Source: RFSX01 sp964495785 (lineage in GTDB: Bacteria > Bacteroidota > Bacteroidia > Chitinophagales > Saprospiraceae). From it: DNA of 64,000 bases. The position numbers and the translations under genes were made by a program. The DNA lies in the NCBI GenBank assembly GCA_964495785.1, contig CAZBXL010000001.1:1-64000 (forward strand), read 5' to 3'. Under the pieces are notes generated by a model. It had not been told where the DNA came from and made no database searches. It was given only the letters and a program-made list of their open reading frames with translations. This document shows positions 45,907 to 55,469 of the stretch, one piece after another; within the stretch, counting starts at the first letter, position 1, and every line of letters begins with the position of its first letter.

Positions 45907-48666
45907 ATGATACTTACAAGGATTTCCATCAGAGTAATATGTATAGTAGTTCTGTCTTTCCTATCATTAGTCACACATGCACAGATATTCCCTCAGATAA
46001 CTAAAGAGGACGTCGTCAAAGAACTGGAAAAACGGAATCTTGATGTAGATGAAGTAGAGCAAGCTTTGTTAGAGGAAGGTATCGACATTAATACCTTAGA
46101 CGTAGAGAATATAACCAGTGAAGACCGGCTTACGATACAGCGTGTCATATTAGAAATGACGGCGAAGGCTAAGGAGGATGAAAAACAAAAAGAAGATGAA
46201 GCATCTGAAGAAGAATCAGATGATGACCTCGATGATACAGAAGCCATCATTAATGAAGAAGTTGATTCCTTAGAGGCTATCTTGTTATTAGAAGAACAAG
46301 AAGAGGAGATACCTGAAGTTACAATCTATGGTCAGGAATTATTCAGAAGAAATATCATAAAAGTACTTGACAAAAATGATGAGATTAATGCACCTGATTC
46401 TTATGTGCTTGGTCCAGGAGATAAGTTAGTTCTTTCTATATGGGGTAGGGTGAGCGTAGAACGAGAATATGTCATAAGACCAGATGGTTACATCAATGTA
46501 GATAACAATAATGGTAACACAAGAATATTCTTAAAAGGGCTGACGCTGGGAGATGCTCGAGATAAAATCAAAAAGACACTTCAGAGACAATATTCTTTTA
46601 ATGAAGGACAATTTAATTTGGCTTTAAATTTTTCGAGAACAGTCAAAGTCAGTGTACTAGGAGAAGTCATTAATTTAGGTGTCAAAGTGCTTCCTGCATT
46701 TAATTCACCGTTTAACGCTCTTGCTGCTGCCGGCGGTACGACTGATATAGGTTCATTAAGAAAGATTCTATTACAAAAAAACTCAGGAGATCTTGTTGTA
46801 TTAGATGTCTATGAATTACTAAAAGATCCTTCTTCAAGAAACAGATACTATCTTGAAGATAATGATCTTATCATAGTGCCTGCATCTCAGAATATTATAA
46901 CCTTGGAGGGAGCTGTTAAGAGGCCCCTTAAGTACGAACTTATTGACGGTGAAGGCATAAAAGAATTATTAGAATACGCTGGGGGATTCGCTGAGAATGC
47001 CTACAAGAAGAAAATTCAAGTCAGAAGGTTTATAGATGACGACCAGAAGATAATAGATATAGACTGGAGGGATTATTCTGGTAACTCTAAGAACTTTCCA
47101 CTTCTCAATGGAGACTTTGTCATTGTAGAGGCGATAGATAGCGAACCCACTAATTTTGTCGAAGTCATAGGAGAGGTGAAAAAAGAGGGGATCATAGAAC
47201 GATCTGCCGGTATGCGTGTCTCAGATGCTGTTCTCAAAGCTGGCTTAACAGAGAACTCAAGTACAAACTTAGTGTACCTCACAAGAACAAACGATGATGG
47301 CACAATCAGCTATGAAAAATTATACCTTAATGAAATTTTGAGTGACAAGTCTGTAAGCCAGAATATCTTTCTTAAAAATAAAGACAAAATAGAAATATGG
47401 TCTAAAGAAAGATTTATAGATAATGCAGAAATAACGGTAAGTGGATCTGTAAGATCTGAGGGTAAGTTTCCATTTGATGCAAGTAGGTCTATAAGGTTGA
47501 GAGATGCCATACTACTGGCAGGAGGGTTGAGGAGAGATGCCTCAGATATAGCTATTATCCATAGAAATGACCCTCTCAATCCCCAGAGTAAGTCGTATAA
47601 AACAGTAGATAATCTCGAAGAGATTCTTAGCTCCCCAGATAATGAATACAACTATATTATGGAGCCATTTGATAGCCTTGTAGTAGAGTCTAAGGATGTA
47701 TTTATAGAAGAATCATTTGTAAGAATAGAGGGCGCAGTCAATAGGCCAGGAAGTTATCAATATGGAGAAGGAATTACCATCAGAGACCTTATGATATTAG
47801 CTGGAGGATTCAGACTAGCTGCTTCTACTAATAATATAGAAGTCTCTAGGGTTATTATGATCAATAATGAACCCACTAAAAGCGTAGTTGCTAACTTAGA
47901 AATGAATAGAGACTTCGATGTCTTATCCAAAGGTGCCATTGATGGAAGTTATAAGTTAGAACCTTATGATAATATAAGTGTCAGATATAATAAAGATTTT
48001 GAACTACAGAAAAGAGTCTTCCTCAAAGGTGAAGTAGAAGTGCCTGGACCCTACGCTGTATGGAAATCTAACCTGAGAATCTCGGATGTAATAGAACGTG
48101 CTGGTGGTCTGACAGAAGAGGCATTTCCCGCGGGTGCAACACTTATACGTATGGAAGAAGAGGTAGGACCTATAGTCATCAAGTTAGATGAAATTATGAC
48201 TAATCCTAATTCAGAATTTAACTTTATTGTCAAGAATGGAGATGAAATATTTATTCCTAAGATATCCGAATTTGTAACAATTAAAGGTGCTACGAGAGTC
48301 CGTGAGGTCGTGAGTGAAGATGCCATAGAGGTCGGTAATGAGATCAGAGTACCATTTCATAAAAATAAAGATGCACTTTTCTACATTAATGAATTTGCAG
48401 GTGGCTTAGATGAGAAAGCAGATAAGAAAAAAATTCTTGTCAGATATGCCAATGGTGAGATTAAAAGACCTAAGAACGGTCTCTTCGTAAAGAAGTATCC
48501 TAAAGTCCTACAAGGATCAACCATAACTGTAGGTTATAAAACTGAAGAACAAGAGGAACAAGAGAAGAAAACAGATGTAGATTGGACACAACTATTAGGA
48601 GACTCAGTAAGCCAAGCTATGAGTATTCTTACACTGATATTATTGATATCAAGATTAGACGATTAA
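45907..48666 (+). CDS. Large multi-SLBB polysaccharide export protein
   Basis: The 919-residue protein has a signal peptide (ending VTHAQ) and an N-terminal helical region with a highly acidic stretch (about 88-155). A Poly_export domain follows (about 160-250, SYVLGPGDKLVLSIWG ... YVIRPDGYINV), then seven SLBB-type hairpin starts: SVLGEV, TLEGAV, EVIGEV, TVSGSV, RIEGAV, FLKGEV and TIKGAT. A hydrophobic C-terminal segment (SILTLILLISRL) comes last. Wza-type proteins form the outer-membrane exit of capsule or exopolysaccharide; extra SLBB domains lengthen the periplasmic ring. No Wzc kinase adjoins it. It ends two bases before the convergent pgk. Confidence 0.9.
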   Translation: MILTRISIRVICIVVLSFLSLVTHAQIFPQITKEDVVKELEKRNLDVDEVEQALLEEGIDINTLDVENITSEDRLTIQRVILEMTAKAKEDEKQKEDEASEEESDDDLDDTEAIINEEVDSLEAILLLEEQEEEIPEVTIYGQELFRRNIIKVLDKNDEINAPDSYVLGPGDKLVLSIWGRVSVEREYVIRPDGYINVDNNNGNTRIFLKGLTLGDARDKIKKTLQRQYSFNEGQFNLALNFSRTVKVSVLGEVINLGVKVLPAFNSPFNALAAAGGTTDIGSLRKILLQKNSGDLVVLDVYELLKDPSSRNRYYLEDNDLIIVPASQNIITLEGAVKRPLKYELIDGEGIKELLEYAGGFAENAYKKKIQVRRFIDDDQKIIDIDWRDYSGNSKNFPLLNGDFVIVEAIDSEPTNFVEVIGEVKKEGIIERSAGMRVSDAVLKAGLTENSSTNLVYLTRTNDDGTISYEKLYLNEILSDKSVSQNIFLKNKDKIEIWSKERFIDNAEITVSGSVRSEGKFPFDASRSIRLRDAILLAGGLRRDASDIAIIHRNDPLNPQSKSYKTVDNLEEILSSPDNEYNYIMEPFDSLVVESKDVFIEESFVRIEGAVNRPGSYQYGEGITIRDLMILAGGFRLAASTNNIEVSRVIMINNEPTKSVVANLEMNRDFDVLSKGAIDGSYKLEPYDNISVRYNKDFELQKRVFLKGEVEVPGPYAVWKSNLRISDVIERAGGLTEEAFPAGATLIRMEEEVGPIVIKLDEIMTNPNSEFNFIVKNGDEIFIPKISEFVTIKGATRVREVVSEDAIEVGNEIRVPFHKNKDALFYINEFAGGLDEKADKKKILVRYANGEIKRPKNGLFVKKYPKVLQGSTITVGYKTEEQEEQEKKTDVDWTQLLGDSVSQAMSILTLILLISRLDD

Positions 48667-48668
48667 TA

Positions 48669-49877
48669 TTAATCAGCGTTAATAGCGGCGATACCAGGTA
48701 GTACTTTACCTTCAAGAAATTCTAACATAGCACCTCCTCCAGTCGATATAAAACTAACTTGATCGTCTAAGCCAGCTTTATTAATAGCAGCAACAGAATC
48801 ACCTCCACCTATAAGAGAATATGCTCCAGTCTGAGTCGCTTCGGCCACCGCTTTAGCTATGCTGTTGGTACCTGTTGCAAATTTTTCAAACTCGAAAACG
48901 CCTACGGGTCCATTCCATAATATAGTGGCTGAACCTTTAATTACTTTAGTAAATTCTTCTATAGATCTGGGTCCTATATCTAAGCCCATCCATCCATCTG
49001 GAATCTCAGAACTTGAACATACTTTTGTGTTAGCTTCCCTGTCAAATTTGTCAGCACATAAGTTATCTACAGGAATTAAGAGTTCTACGTTTTGATCTTT
49101 AGCTTTTTGTAGGATCTCTTTAGCTAAGTCTATATGTTCGTCTTCTACAAGAGAGTCACCGATCTGACCTCCTAATGCTTTGGTAAAAGTATAACTCATA
49201 CCTCCACCTATAAGTAGATTGTCAGTGAAATCTAATAATTTTTCAATCAATTGAATTTTGTCCGAGACCTTAGCCCCTCCCAGTATAGATGTCAGTGGTC
49301 TTTTGGGACTGTTAAGTACTTTATGAGCACTCTCTATTTCGGATTGCATCAGTAGTCCGAGTTGCCTATCCTCTTTATCAAAGTGTTTAGCCACTGTGTA
49401 AGTCGAGGCATGTTTTCTATGAGCTGCGCCAAATGCATCATTGATATAGCAATCGGCGAGTTGAGCCAACTTAGCTCCCATATCTTCATCTCCTTTTTTC
49501 TCTCCAGATTCAAATCTTGTATTTTCTAATAATAATACCTCTCCTGGCTTCAATGCTAATGCTTTGTCAAATGCTTCTGTACCTATAGTATCTTTTGAGA
49601 ATTGAACATCTTTGCCGAGGAGCTTAGATAGATGACTTACAAGATGCTGCAATGTAAATTTCTCCACCTGAGCAGTATTATCTTCTCCGGCTGCCATCTT
49701 AGGTCTCCCAAGGTGAGACATCAATATAACGCTGGCTCCTGCCTCTAACACAGCAGTAATGGTAGGTAATGTTCTGACCATCCTTGTGTCATCTGTAATG
49801 TCGTAAGAAGAGTCGAGTGGAACATTAAAATCTGCTCTGATTAATACTTTTTTACCTGTTAGATGAGAAGTGTTCAT
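48669..49877 (-). CDS. pgk: Phosphoglycerate kinase
   Basis: The 402-residue glycolytic enzyme has the N-domain signature VLIRADFNVPLD, SHLGRPK, LLLENTRFESGEKKGD, FGAAHRKHAST, and the C-domain GGAKVSDKI, WNGPVGVFEFEKF and YSLIGGGDSVAAI with the final FISTGGGAMLEFL. It interconverts 1,3-bisphosphoglycerate and 3-phosphoglycerate while making ATP. It follows gap on the same strand, with a hairpin terminator between them that probably allows partial read-through or lies before a separate promoter. Confidence 0.98.
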   Translation of the reverse strand: MNTSHLTGKKVLIRADFNVPLDSSYDITDDTRMVRTLPTITAVLEAGASVILMSHLGRPKMAAGEDNTAQVEKFTLQHLVSHLSKLLGKDVQFSKDTIGTEAFDKALALKPGEVLLLENTRFESGEKKGDEDMGAKLAQLADCYINDAFGAAHRKHASTYTVAKHFDKEDRQLGLLMQSEIESAHKVLNSPKRPLTSILGGAKVSDKIQLIEKLLDFTDNLLIGGGMSYTFTKALGGQIGDSLVEDEHIDLAKEILQKAKDQNVELLIPVDNLCADKFDREANTKVCSSSEIPDGWMGLDIGPRSIEEFTKVIKGSATILWNGPVGVFEFEKFATGTNSIAKAVAEATQTGAYSLIGGGDSVAAINKAGLDDQVSFISTGGGAMLEFLEGKVLPGIAAINAD

Positions 49878-49915
49878 GAAAATTATTTTGAAGGAAAGAA
49901 AGAATATTTATACCT

Positions 49916-49953
49916 AAAAAAAAGAAAGCCGATCACTATGTAGTGACCGGCTT
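49916..49953 (-). terminator. Rho-independent terminator after gap
   Basis: On the minus strand AAGCCGGTCACTA and TAGTGATCGGCTT form a 13-base stem with one G-T type mismatch and a two-base apex, followed by a T-rich run. It lies 16 bases after the gap stop and before pgk, separating the two glycolytic genes. Confidence 0.75.
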
Positions 49954-49969
49954 CAGCTTATTAACTTTA

Positions 49970-50962
49970 TTATACTTTAGCTGTAAGTTCTGCAAGTCTT
50001 GCAGAGTATCCAGCTTCGTTATCATACCAAGAGACGATTTTTACCATCTTGCCAGAAACCTTAGTTAACTGAGAATCAAAAATCGAAGAGTATTTATTTC
50101 TAACTATATCAGATGATACAATAGGATCTTCTACATATTGTAGGATACCTTTAAGAGCTCCATTAGAGTATTTTTTAAATACTTTATTGATCTTATCTAC
50201 TGTAACATCTTTCTCAACAATGACGTTAAGTTCTACTAGCGATCCAGTAATGACAGGTACTCTTATTGCCATAGCAAATAACTTACCTTCCACGCCGTCT
50301 AATACATGATTAACTGCATCAGCAGCTCCTGTAGAAGTAGGGATGAGATTAATAGCAGCAGCTCTAGCTCTTCTTAAGTCACTATGAGGTGCATCCTGTA
50401 ATCTTTGGTCTCCAGTGTAGCCATGTATTGTTGTCATAGACCCTTGTACTAAACCCCAATTCTCCATGATGACTTTCATAAGTGGAGCAAGACAGTTCGT
50501 TGTGCAAGATGCGTTACTTAATAATTTATCAGATTTTTTTATCTGATCATCATTCACACCAAGGACTATCGTCTTGATACCGCTACCTTTTGCAGGAGCA
50601 GAAAGAATTACTTTTTTAGCTCCAGCCTTAAGGTGTAATCCTGCTTTCTCAGCATTTCTGAATATACCTGTACACTCAAGTACGATGTCAATTTTATTTT
50701 TTTTCCAAGGAAGCTTGCTCGGGTCTCTCTCAGCCATAGCTAAGATATTTTTTCTACCTACCTTGATATGTGTATCAGTTGATGTGACTTTCTGGTCGAA
50801 TGGTCCATGTGCACTATCATACTTTAATAGATGCGCTAATGTTGCATTGTCAGTTAAGTCATTGATTGCAACGACTTCGATATTTTTATTTTCTAATAAG
50901 TTTCTGAAAGTTAGTCTTCCTATTCTTCCAAAACCGTTGATCGCTACTCGCTTTTTTGCCAT
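49970..50962 (-). CDS. gap: Type I glyceraldehyde-3-phosphate dehydrogenase
   Basis: The 330-residue protein has the NAD-binding INGFGRIGRLTFRN, VAINDLTDNATLAHLLKYDS, and the active-site SNASCTTNCLAP with the catalytic cysteine. It also has TIHGYTGDQRLQD, RRARAAAINLIPTSTGAA and the C-terminal SWYDNEAGYSARL. It oxidises glyceraldehyde-3-phosphate in glycolysis. The Asp-like position of the NAD-specificity loop (NDLTD) suggests NAD rather than NADP. A TATTTTTG promoter motif precedes it and a terminator follows. Confidence 0.98.
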   Translation of the reverse strand: MAKKRVAINGFGRIGRLTFRNLLENKNIEVVAINDLTDNATLAHLLKYDSAHGPFDQKVTSTDTHIKVGRKNILAMAERDPSKLPWKKNKIDIVLECTGIFRNAEKAGLHLKAGAKKVILSAPAKGSGIKTIVLGVNDDQIKKSDKLLSNASCTTNCLAPLMKVIMENWGLVQGSMTTIHGYTGDQRLQDAPHSDLRRARAAAINLIPTSTGAADAVNHVLDGVEGKLFAMAIRVPVITGSLVELNVIVEKDVTVDKINKVFKKYSNGALKGILQYVEDPIVSSDIVRNKYSSIFDSQLTKVSGKMVKIVSWYDNEAGYSARLAELTAKV

Positions 50963-50995
50963 AATTTTTATTTAATGTTATTTACTATTAAAGTG

Positions 50996-51003
50996 CAAAA
51001 ATA
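50996..51003 (-). promoter_or_regulatory. Putative -7 promoter element of gap
   Basis: Minus-strand TATTTTTG (51003-50996) fits TAnnTTTG and lies 33 bases before the gap start codon, giving a leader of about 27 bases. No TTG is present at the -33 distance. Confidence 0.4.
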
Positions 51004-51038
51004 ATATAAAGGATTCATCCATTTCATTATAATTTTAC

Positions 51039-51674
51039 TTACTTAACGTCAAAGTTACAATAAGTAGTGAAAACTTGATAGTTTTCATTTTTATATTGAG
51101 GGTGCTCTTCTGTGTCAGGAGCATATATGAAGACATCCATGCCTGCAGCTCTCGCAGCTATAGCACCGACCATTGTATCTTCTATAACTAAGGTTTTTGA
51201 TGCAGTCCCATTCATCTTCTCGCATGCATATAGAAATAGCTCTGGTTCAGGTTTGAATTTATTGATATCATAAGCAGAGAATGTATTTTCAGTATTAAAG
51301 TACTTGTCTAATCCTGTCACTTTGAGTGTTGTCTTCATTTTGATCTGCGGACCATTGGAAGCAATACAGATAGGGACATTTAGTTTGTTTATAAATGACT
51401 CCACACAATCCATCGCTTTCAGTTTTGCTTCAAACAAAACCTGTGATCTTTGTCTGAAAGACTGTTCAAAATTAAATTCTAATTTATCTTCTATGTGCTG
51501 ATCAATGTAGTCTGTAATAGTCGAAAAACCTTTGCCTCTGAATAGTTCTATGGCTTCATCCTCGCTGATGTCAAGTCCAATTTCTCTCAGCATGAGAGCT
51601 ATAAGACCATTGGTGAGTGTCTCAGTGTCAACAAGTGTCCCATCACAATCAAAAATGACCAATTCGTATTTCAT
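51039..51674 (-). CDS. HAD-superfamily phosphatase (subfamily IA)
   Basis: The 211-residue protein shows motif I VIFDCDGTLVDTE with the nucleophile aspartate, a helical cap (about 15-90), motif II CIASNGPQIK, motif III lysine in INKFKPEPELFLYA and motif IV VIEDTMVGAIAARAAG. It belongs with phosphoglycolate phosphatase and beta-phosphoglucomutase-like enzymes (YieH type). It dephosphorylates a small metabolite; which one is unknown. It stands 76 bases upstream of gap on the same strand. Confidence 0.9.
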   Translation of the reverse strand: MKYELVIFDCDGTLVDTETLTNGLIALMLREIGLDISEDEAIELFRGKGFSTITDYIDQHIEDKLEFNFEQSFRQRSQVLFEAKLKAMDCVESFINKLNVPICIASNGPQIKMKTTLKVTGLDKYFNTENTFSAYDINKFKPEPELFLYACEKMNGTASKTLVIEDTMVGAIAARAAGMDVFIYAPDTEEHPQYKNENYQVFTTYCNFDVK

Positions 51675-51890
51675 ATAACTTGGAAAAACTGCGTTAAGTA
51701 AATTAAAATATAATCTCTGAAGTCTAATTCTGTGAGGATTTCAAGTATTTATAAGCTTATTGTTCTCATTCTCGTCATAAAGATACGATGGAATTTTGTA
51801 AGACATATTGAATAAATAAGCTTGGTCTCACAACTGTACCATAACTATATAATGTTATCTTCGTAAGTAGTAAATATATATTCTAATTCT

Positions 51891-52895
51891 ATGTCTAAAA
51901 CTATAATTCCATTAATCCTTCTTATCGCCCTGGGTGGCATATATTTTCTCACTAAGGATAATGATAATGATACCTCCATAGTCTTAGAGGATAGAGATTT
52001 TGTTGTGAAAGACAGAGAGTTGATTGACATCATCACTATTAATAGACCGGGTTACCCTGAATTGCACCTAAGTAAATCTGAAGGTGGTTGGTTACTAAAT
52101 CAAAGAAGAAAAGCGAGTCCTCATGTTATGAGGAATCTCTTAAGTGTGCTTACGCGAATGGAGTTAGATTATATTCCCCCAAGGACTAAGTACAATAAAA
52201 TCATGCAAGATATTAAGGACTTAGGTATAAGCGTGACGACCTACGATAAAGAGGGTAATGTATTGTCTGATTTTATTGTAGGAAAAAATAACAACGTCGA
52301 AAGTGGTACTTATGTCATTAAGAAAGGGGCTAAGCAGCCTTACGTGATGATTGTCCCTGCAGTAAGTGGTGGAATCAGAAATTACTTTACGCTGAGTGAT
52401 ATGAATATAAGAGATAAGACAGTGATGGATGTCAACAGTGATGATATCGTCAAAATCACAATGGACTATAAGAAGAATAGAATTAACTCGTTTATAATTA
52501 ATAAGGACAATGGAGGCGAACTTGAGATAGAGCCAATGGTACCCACCGACAGGACAATGAATGTCCAGCAAAACCAGAATCTCCTCGATGCATACGTCAA
52601 AAGCTTCAAGAAGATAGGAGCTGAAAATATAATGACTGGAAGACCTGATATGGATTCGATTAGTCATCACATCCCCTTCATAGAATTAGCTATTGACTTA
52701 AAGGATGGCTCACAATTAGGATATAGTTTTTATCCAGTAATGGATATCGTAGATCCTGGTACAGAAATAAAATCAGTCATCGATTTAGATAAAATCGATA
52801 GATACTATATGTTCTCTACAGATGGACAAAGTTATATCGTACAACAAAGATTAGTGAAGAACATAATAAAACCAATTAACTATTTTGGTCTATAA
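51891..52895 (+). CDS. DUF4340 domain-containing membrane-anchored protein
   Basis: The 334-residue protein has an N-terminal anchor (TIIPLILLIALGGIYFLT) and a body with DIITINRPGYPELHLSKSEGGWLL, NLLSVLTRMELDYIPP, SDFIVGKNNNVESGTYV and YFTLSDMNIRDKTVMD. It matches the DUF4340 pattern of repeated beta-rich units that face the periplasm. DUF4340 is often found with Gld-type ABC genes but not here. Its end overlaps the start of the next gene by 11 bases, so the two are translationally coupled. Molecular function is unknown. Confidence 0.8.
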   Translation: MSKTIIPLILLIALGGIYFLTKDNDNDTSIVLEDRDFVVKDRELIDIITINRPGYPELHLSKSEGGWLLNQRRKASPHVMRNLLSVLTRMELDYIPPRTKYNKIMQDIKDLGISVTTYDKEGNVLSDFIVGKNNNVESGTYVIKKGAKQPYVMIVPAVSGGIRNYFTLSDMNIRDKTVMDVNSDDIVKITMDYKKNRINSFIINKDNGGELEIEPMVPTDRTMNVQQNQNLLDAYVKSFKKIGAENIMTGRPDMDSISHHIPFIELAIDLKDGSQLGYSFYPVMDIVDPGTEIKSVIDLDKIDRYYMFSTDGQSYIVQQRLVKNIIKPINYFGL

Positions 52896-54039
52896 GGTAA
52901 TCCTAATAGTAGCGTGTCTTATTGCAGGTACTGCAGCTGATAGCCCTGAGCCTGCATGGGGTTTCTACGGTCATAGAAAAATCAATAGGATGGCCGTATT
53001 CACTTTGCCTCAAAGTATATTGCCACTCTATAAAAAAAATATAGAATACATAACAGAACATGCAGTAGATCCGGACAAGAGAAGATATGCTTCTAAAAAC
53101 GAATTTGCTCGTCATTACATAGATATTGATCATTGGGATACATTGCCATTTAATAATGTTCCAAAATTATATCGAGATGCGATCCTCAAGTTTGGTCAGC
53201 TTAAAGCAATCTCAGAAAAAGATACAGTCATAGTAGATGTGGAAGAAAATTATCACATTGATATGTATCGAAATTTTCTCTATGAATACAGATTTGACCC
53301 TATTATAAAAATAGAGAAAGAAGCACTGTATAACGTTACGGGTATAGATGTCAAAGAATACTCTGAATTTTATTTTGATAATGATATTGTAAATTATGGC
53401 ATCTCACCATATTTTCTTGAGTATTTCTATAGTAGACTGGTTTATGCTTTTGATAATAGAGACATAGATCAAATATTGAAAATCAGTGCCGATATAGGTC
53501 ACTATATTTCTGATGCTCACGTACCTCTACATACGACACTTAACTATAATGGACAGCTGACAGGACAGATAGGTATACACGCTTTTTGGGAAAGTCGATT
53601 GCCAGAATTATATGCTGACTTTTCTTATGATTTCATTGTAGGTAGGGCAGAGTATATAGAGAATATCAGAGATTATGTATGGGAAATCATAAAGTCAAGT
53701 CATGAACTTCTGCCTGAAGTATTAGAAAAAGAGAGGTTAATAAAAGCGGAGTTTCCTGAGGATAAACAATTCTGCTACGATGAGAGATTAGGCAAAACTA
53801 TATGGATACAGTGCCCTGAATTCAGCAAGGCCTATCATGATTCTATGGGAGATATGGTAGAGTCGAGAATGCGTGCATCTGTTCTGGCTATAGGAAGTAT
53901 TTGGTATTCAGCCTGGGTAGATGCTGGACAACCTGATCTGGAGTTAATCGAAAACGTCGTTTTAGAAACTGATACAAAAGAACAAGAATCTCTTGATGCG
54001 GCAACAAATTCTGGGAAGATATATGGAAGAGAGCACTAA
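52885..54039 (+). CDS. Zinc-dependent phospholipase C / S1-P1 nuclease-like exported protein
   Basis: The 384-residue protein has a signal peptide (VILIVACLIAGTAADS) and the zinc-ligand pattern of the phospholipase C/P1 nuclease fold. The mature N-terminus carries a conserved Trp (AWGFYGHRKINRMAV), followed by ARHYIDIDHWD, ISADIGHYISDAHVPLHTTLNYNG and GIHAFWESRLPE. These supply the histidine and aspartate ligands of a tri-zinc site. It should be a periplasmic or secreted phosphodiesterase or nuclease; the substrate is not determined. The start is a TTG at 52885 overlapping the upstream gene; no in-frame ATG precedes the signal peptide. Confidence 0.82.
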   Translation: MVYKVILIVACLIAGTAADSPEPAWGFYGHRKINRMAVFTLPQSILPLYKKNIEYITEHAVDPDKRRYASKNEFARHYIDIDHWDTLPFNNVPKLYRDAILKFGQLKAISEKDTVIVDVEENYHIDMYRNFLYEYRFDPIIKIEKEALYNVTGIDVKEYSEFYFDNDIVNYGISPYFLEYFYSRLVYAFDNRDIDQILKISADIGHYISDAHVPLHTTLNYNGQLTGQIGIHAFWESRLPELYADFSYDFIVGRAEYIENIRDYVWEIIKSSHELLPEVLEKERLIKAEFPEDKQFCYDERLGKTIWIQCPEFSKAYHDSMGDMVESRMRASVLAIGSIWYSAWVDAGQPDLELIENVVLETDTKEQESLDAATNSGKIYGREH

Positions 54040-54040
54040 G

Positions 54041-55042
54041 ATGCATAAAGGTGGCCATTCTAAAATAAGCTTAGTGCTTAAGGGTGCAGCTATGGGTATA
54101 GCTGAAGTTATACCTGGTGTGTCAGGAGGTACGATTGCTTTTATTACTGGTATATACGAAGATCTTATTGGAAGTATTAGTTCTGTAGATCAACACGTTA
54201 TTTCTGACATATTTAAGTTGAGGATCATCAATGTCTGGAAAGCTATCAATGGTCCATTTCTGCTGAATCTTATCATAGGTATGATTCTCGGTCTTTTGAT
54301 TGGAATAGTTGGAGTCACCAAACTTCTTCATAGTCAACCAGAAATATTATGGGCATTATTTTTTGGACTTATAGTAGCATCTATTCCTTTGATGTTAAGT
54401 AAGATAGAAAAGAAGAGCTTTATTAATTTAATCCCATTTATAGTAAGCGCTTTGGCAGCTTTTCTGATTACCTCAATCAGTCCAGCAGAAGGATCTACTA
54501 ATCTACTGTACATATTTATTGCTGGTATGATTGCGATAAGTGCTTTTGTATTACCCGGTATTTCAGGAAGCTTTATTCTTTTGCTTATGGGCTTGTATAC
54601 TGTAGTTATACCTACAATCAAATCATTTTTTGAATCACCTGAATTTTCAGAATTCATTTTGTTAGGAGTGTTTGCAGTAGGATGTCTTACAGGCTTGGCT
54701 CTTTTCTCTAGAGTTGTATCGGCTGCATTTAAGAATTATCATGACATAACTATCGCTATCATGTCAGGTTTTATGTTTGGTTCTCTCAATAAGATATGGC
54801 CTTGGCGAAATCCCACGGTACTACTGAATAAAACCGACCAAAGTTTAATACCTGTAGATGCTGATAATATACAGACCATTAATATTCTGGCTGATGATAT
54901 AAAAGTAATTAAAGAGACTAATGTCTTTCCAGATACCTATTTTTCTGATCCACAGACAACATATGTTATTATAGCCTTCTTCGTGGGACTTGCAATAGTT
55001 GGAGGACTTGGTATGATTCAACATAGGAATCAGAATCATTAA
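54041..55042 (+). CDS. DUF368 (PopT-type) polyprenyl-phosphate transporter
   Basis: With the ATG at 54041 the protein has 333 residues (ATGs at 54023 and 53993 are in-frame alternatives). It is polytopic, with the DUF368 signature LKGAAMGIAEVIPGVSGGTIAFITGIYEDLI and a symmetric second copy AGMIAISAFVLPGISGSFILLLMGLY. DUF368 proteins have been shown to return undecaprenyl phosphate from the outer to the inner leaflet for reuse in peptidoglycan and glycan synthesis. It starts one base after the hydrolase stop, so the DUF4340-hydrolase-DUF368 set is one operon. Confidence 0.9.
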   Translation: MHKGGHSKISLVLKGAAMGIAEVIPGVSGGTIAFITGIYEDLIGSISSVDQHVISDIFKLRIINVWKAINGPFLLNLIIGMILGLLIGIVGVTKLLHSQPEILWALFFGLIVASIPLMLSKIEKKSFINLIPFIVSALAAFLITSISPAEGSTNLLYIFIAGMIAISAFVLPGISGSFILLLMGLYTVVIPTIKSFFESPEFSEFILLGVFAVGCLTGLALFSRVVSAAFKNYHDITIAIMSGFMFGSLNKIWPWRNPTVLLNKTDQSLIPVDADNIQTINILADDIKVIKETNVFPDTYFSDPQTTYVIIAFFVGLAIVGGLGMIQHRNQNH

Positions 55043-55469
55043 GTATTACACTCTTATAAATAGGCTGTTTTTCGTATCTCTAAATTGATTATCCAATGCA
55101 GTTAGATAAGATTCTGAGCCGTATAAGGTCATAAAAATTCTGGCTTTTAAGCTATTTTCAATTATCTATACATCCGCCTTGTAGCTGTCCTATAAAATCG
55201 TCAGTCAGCAGTTCAGACCCATTAAATGGGGCTTCTATGTAATCTTTTAACATATTGAAGCTTTACCAAAATCCCAGAAGTCTTGTAATGATTCTCCATC
55301 CTCAACTCTAATAGTAAGTGTCTATAGGGGTCTGATCTCTTTTCTTGGTCTAAAAAATAGAAATTAACATATTTACAAATTAAATAAATTTTATATATAT
55401 TAATCACTATAATTCACAGGTTTTCATATATTTGTATTTAGTTATATGTTAAAAATCAAAACTTAAACG
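55043..55469. other. Intergenic region with a promoter and possible gene remnant
   Basis: Of these 427 bases the right end holds a TATATTTG promoter motif for the gene at 55470. On the minus strand a 31-codon ORF (55253-55158) reads MLKDYIEAPFNGSELLTDD and ends GQLQGGCIDN. Just upstream, in two other frames, is protein-like sequence (RVEDGESLQDFWDFGKAS; DPYRHLLLELR). This looks more like a frameshifted remnant of a longer gene than a real small gene. I do not recognise the parent family. Confidence 0.3.
55427..55434 (+). promoter_or_regulatory. Putative -7 promoter element of the PorE-like gene
   Basis: TATATTTG matches TAnnTTTG and lies 35 bases before the ATG at 55470, a usual leader length. 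No TTG -33 element is found at about 20 bases upstream. Confidence 0.4.
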
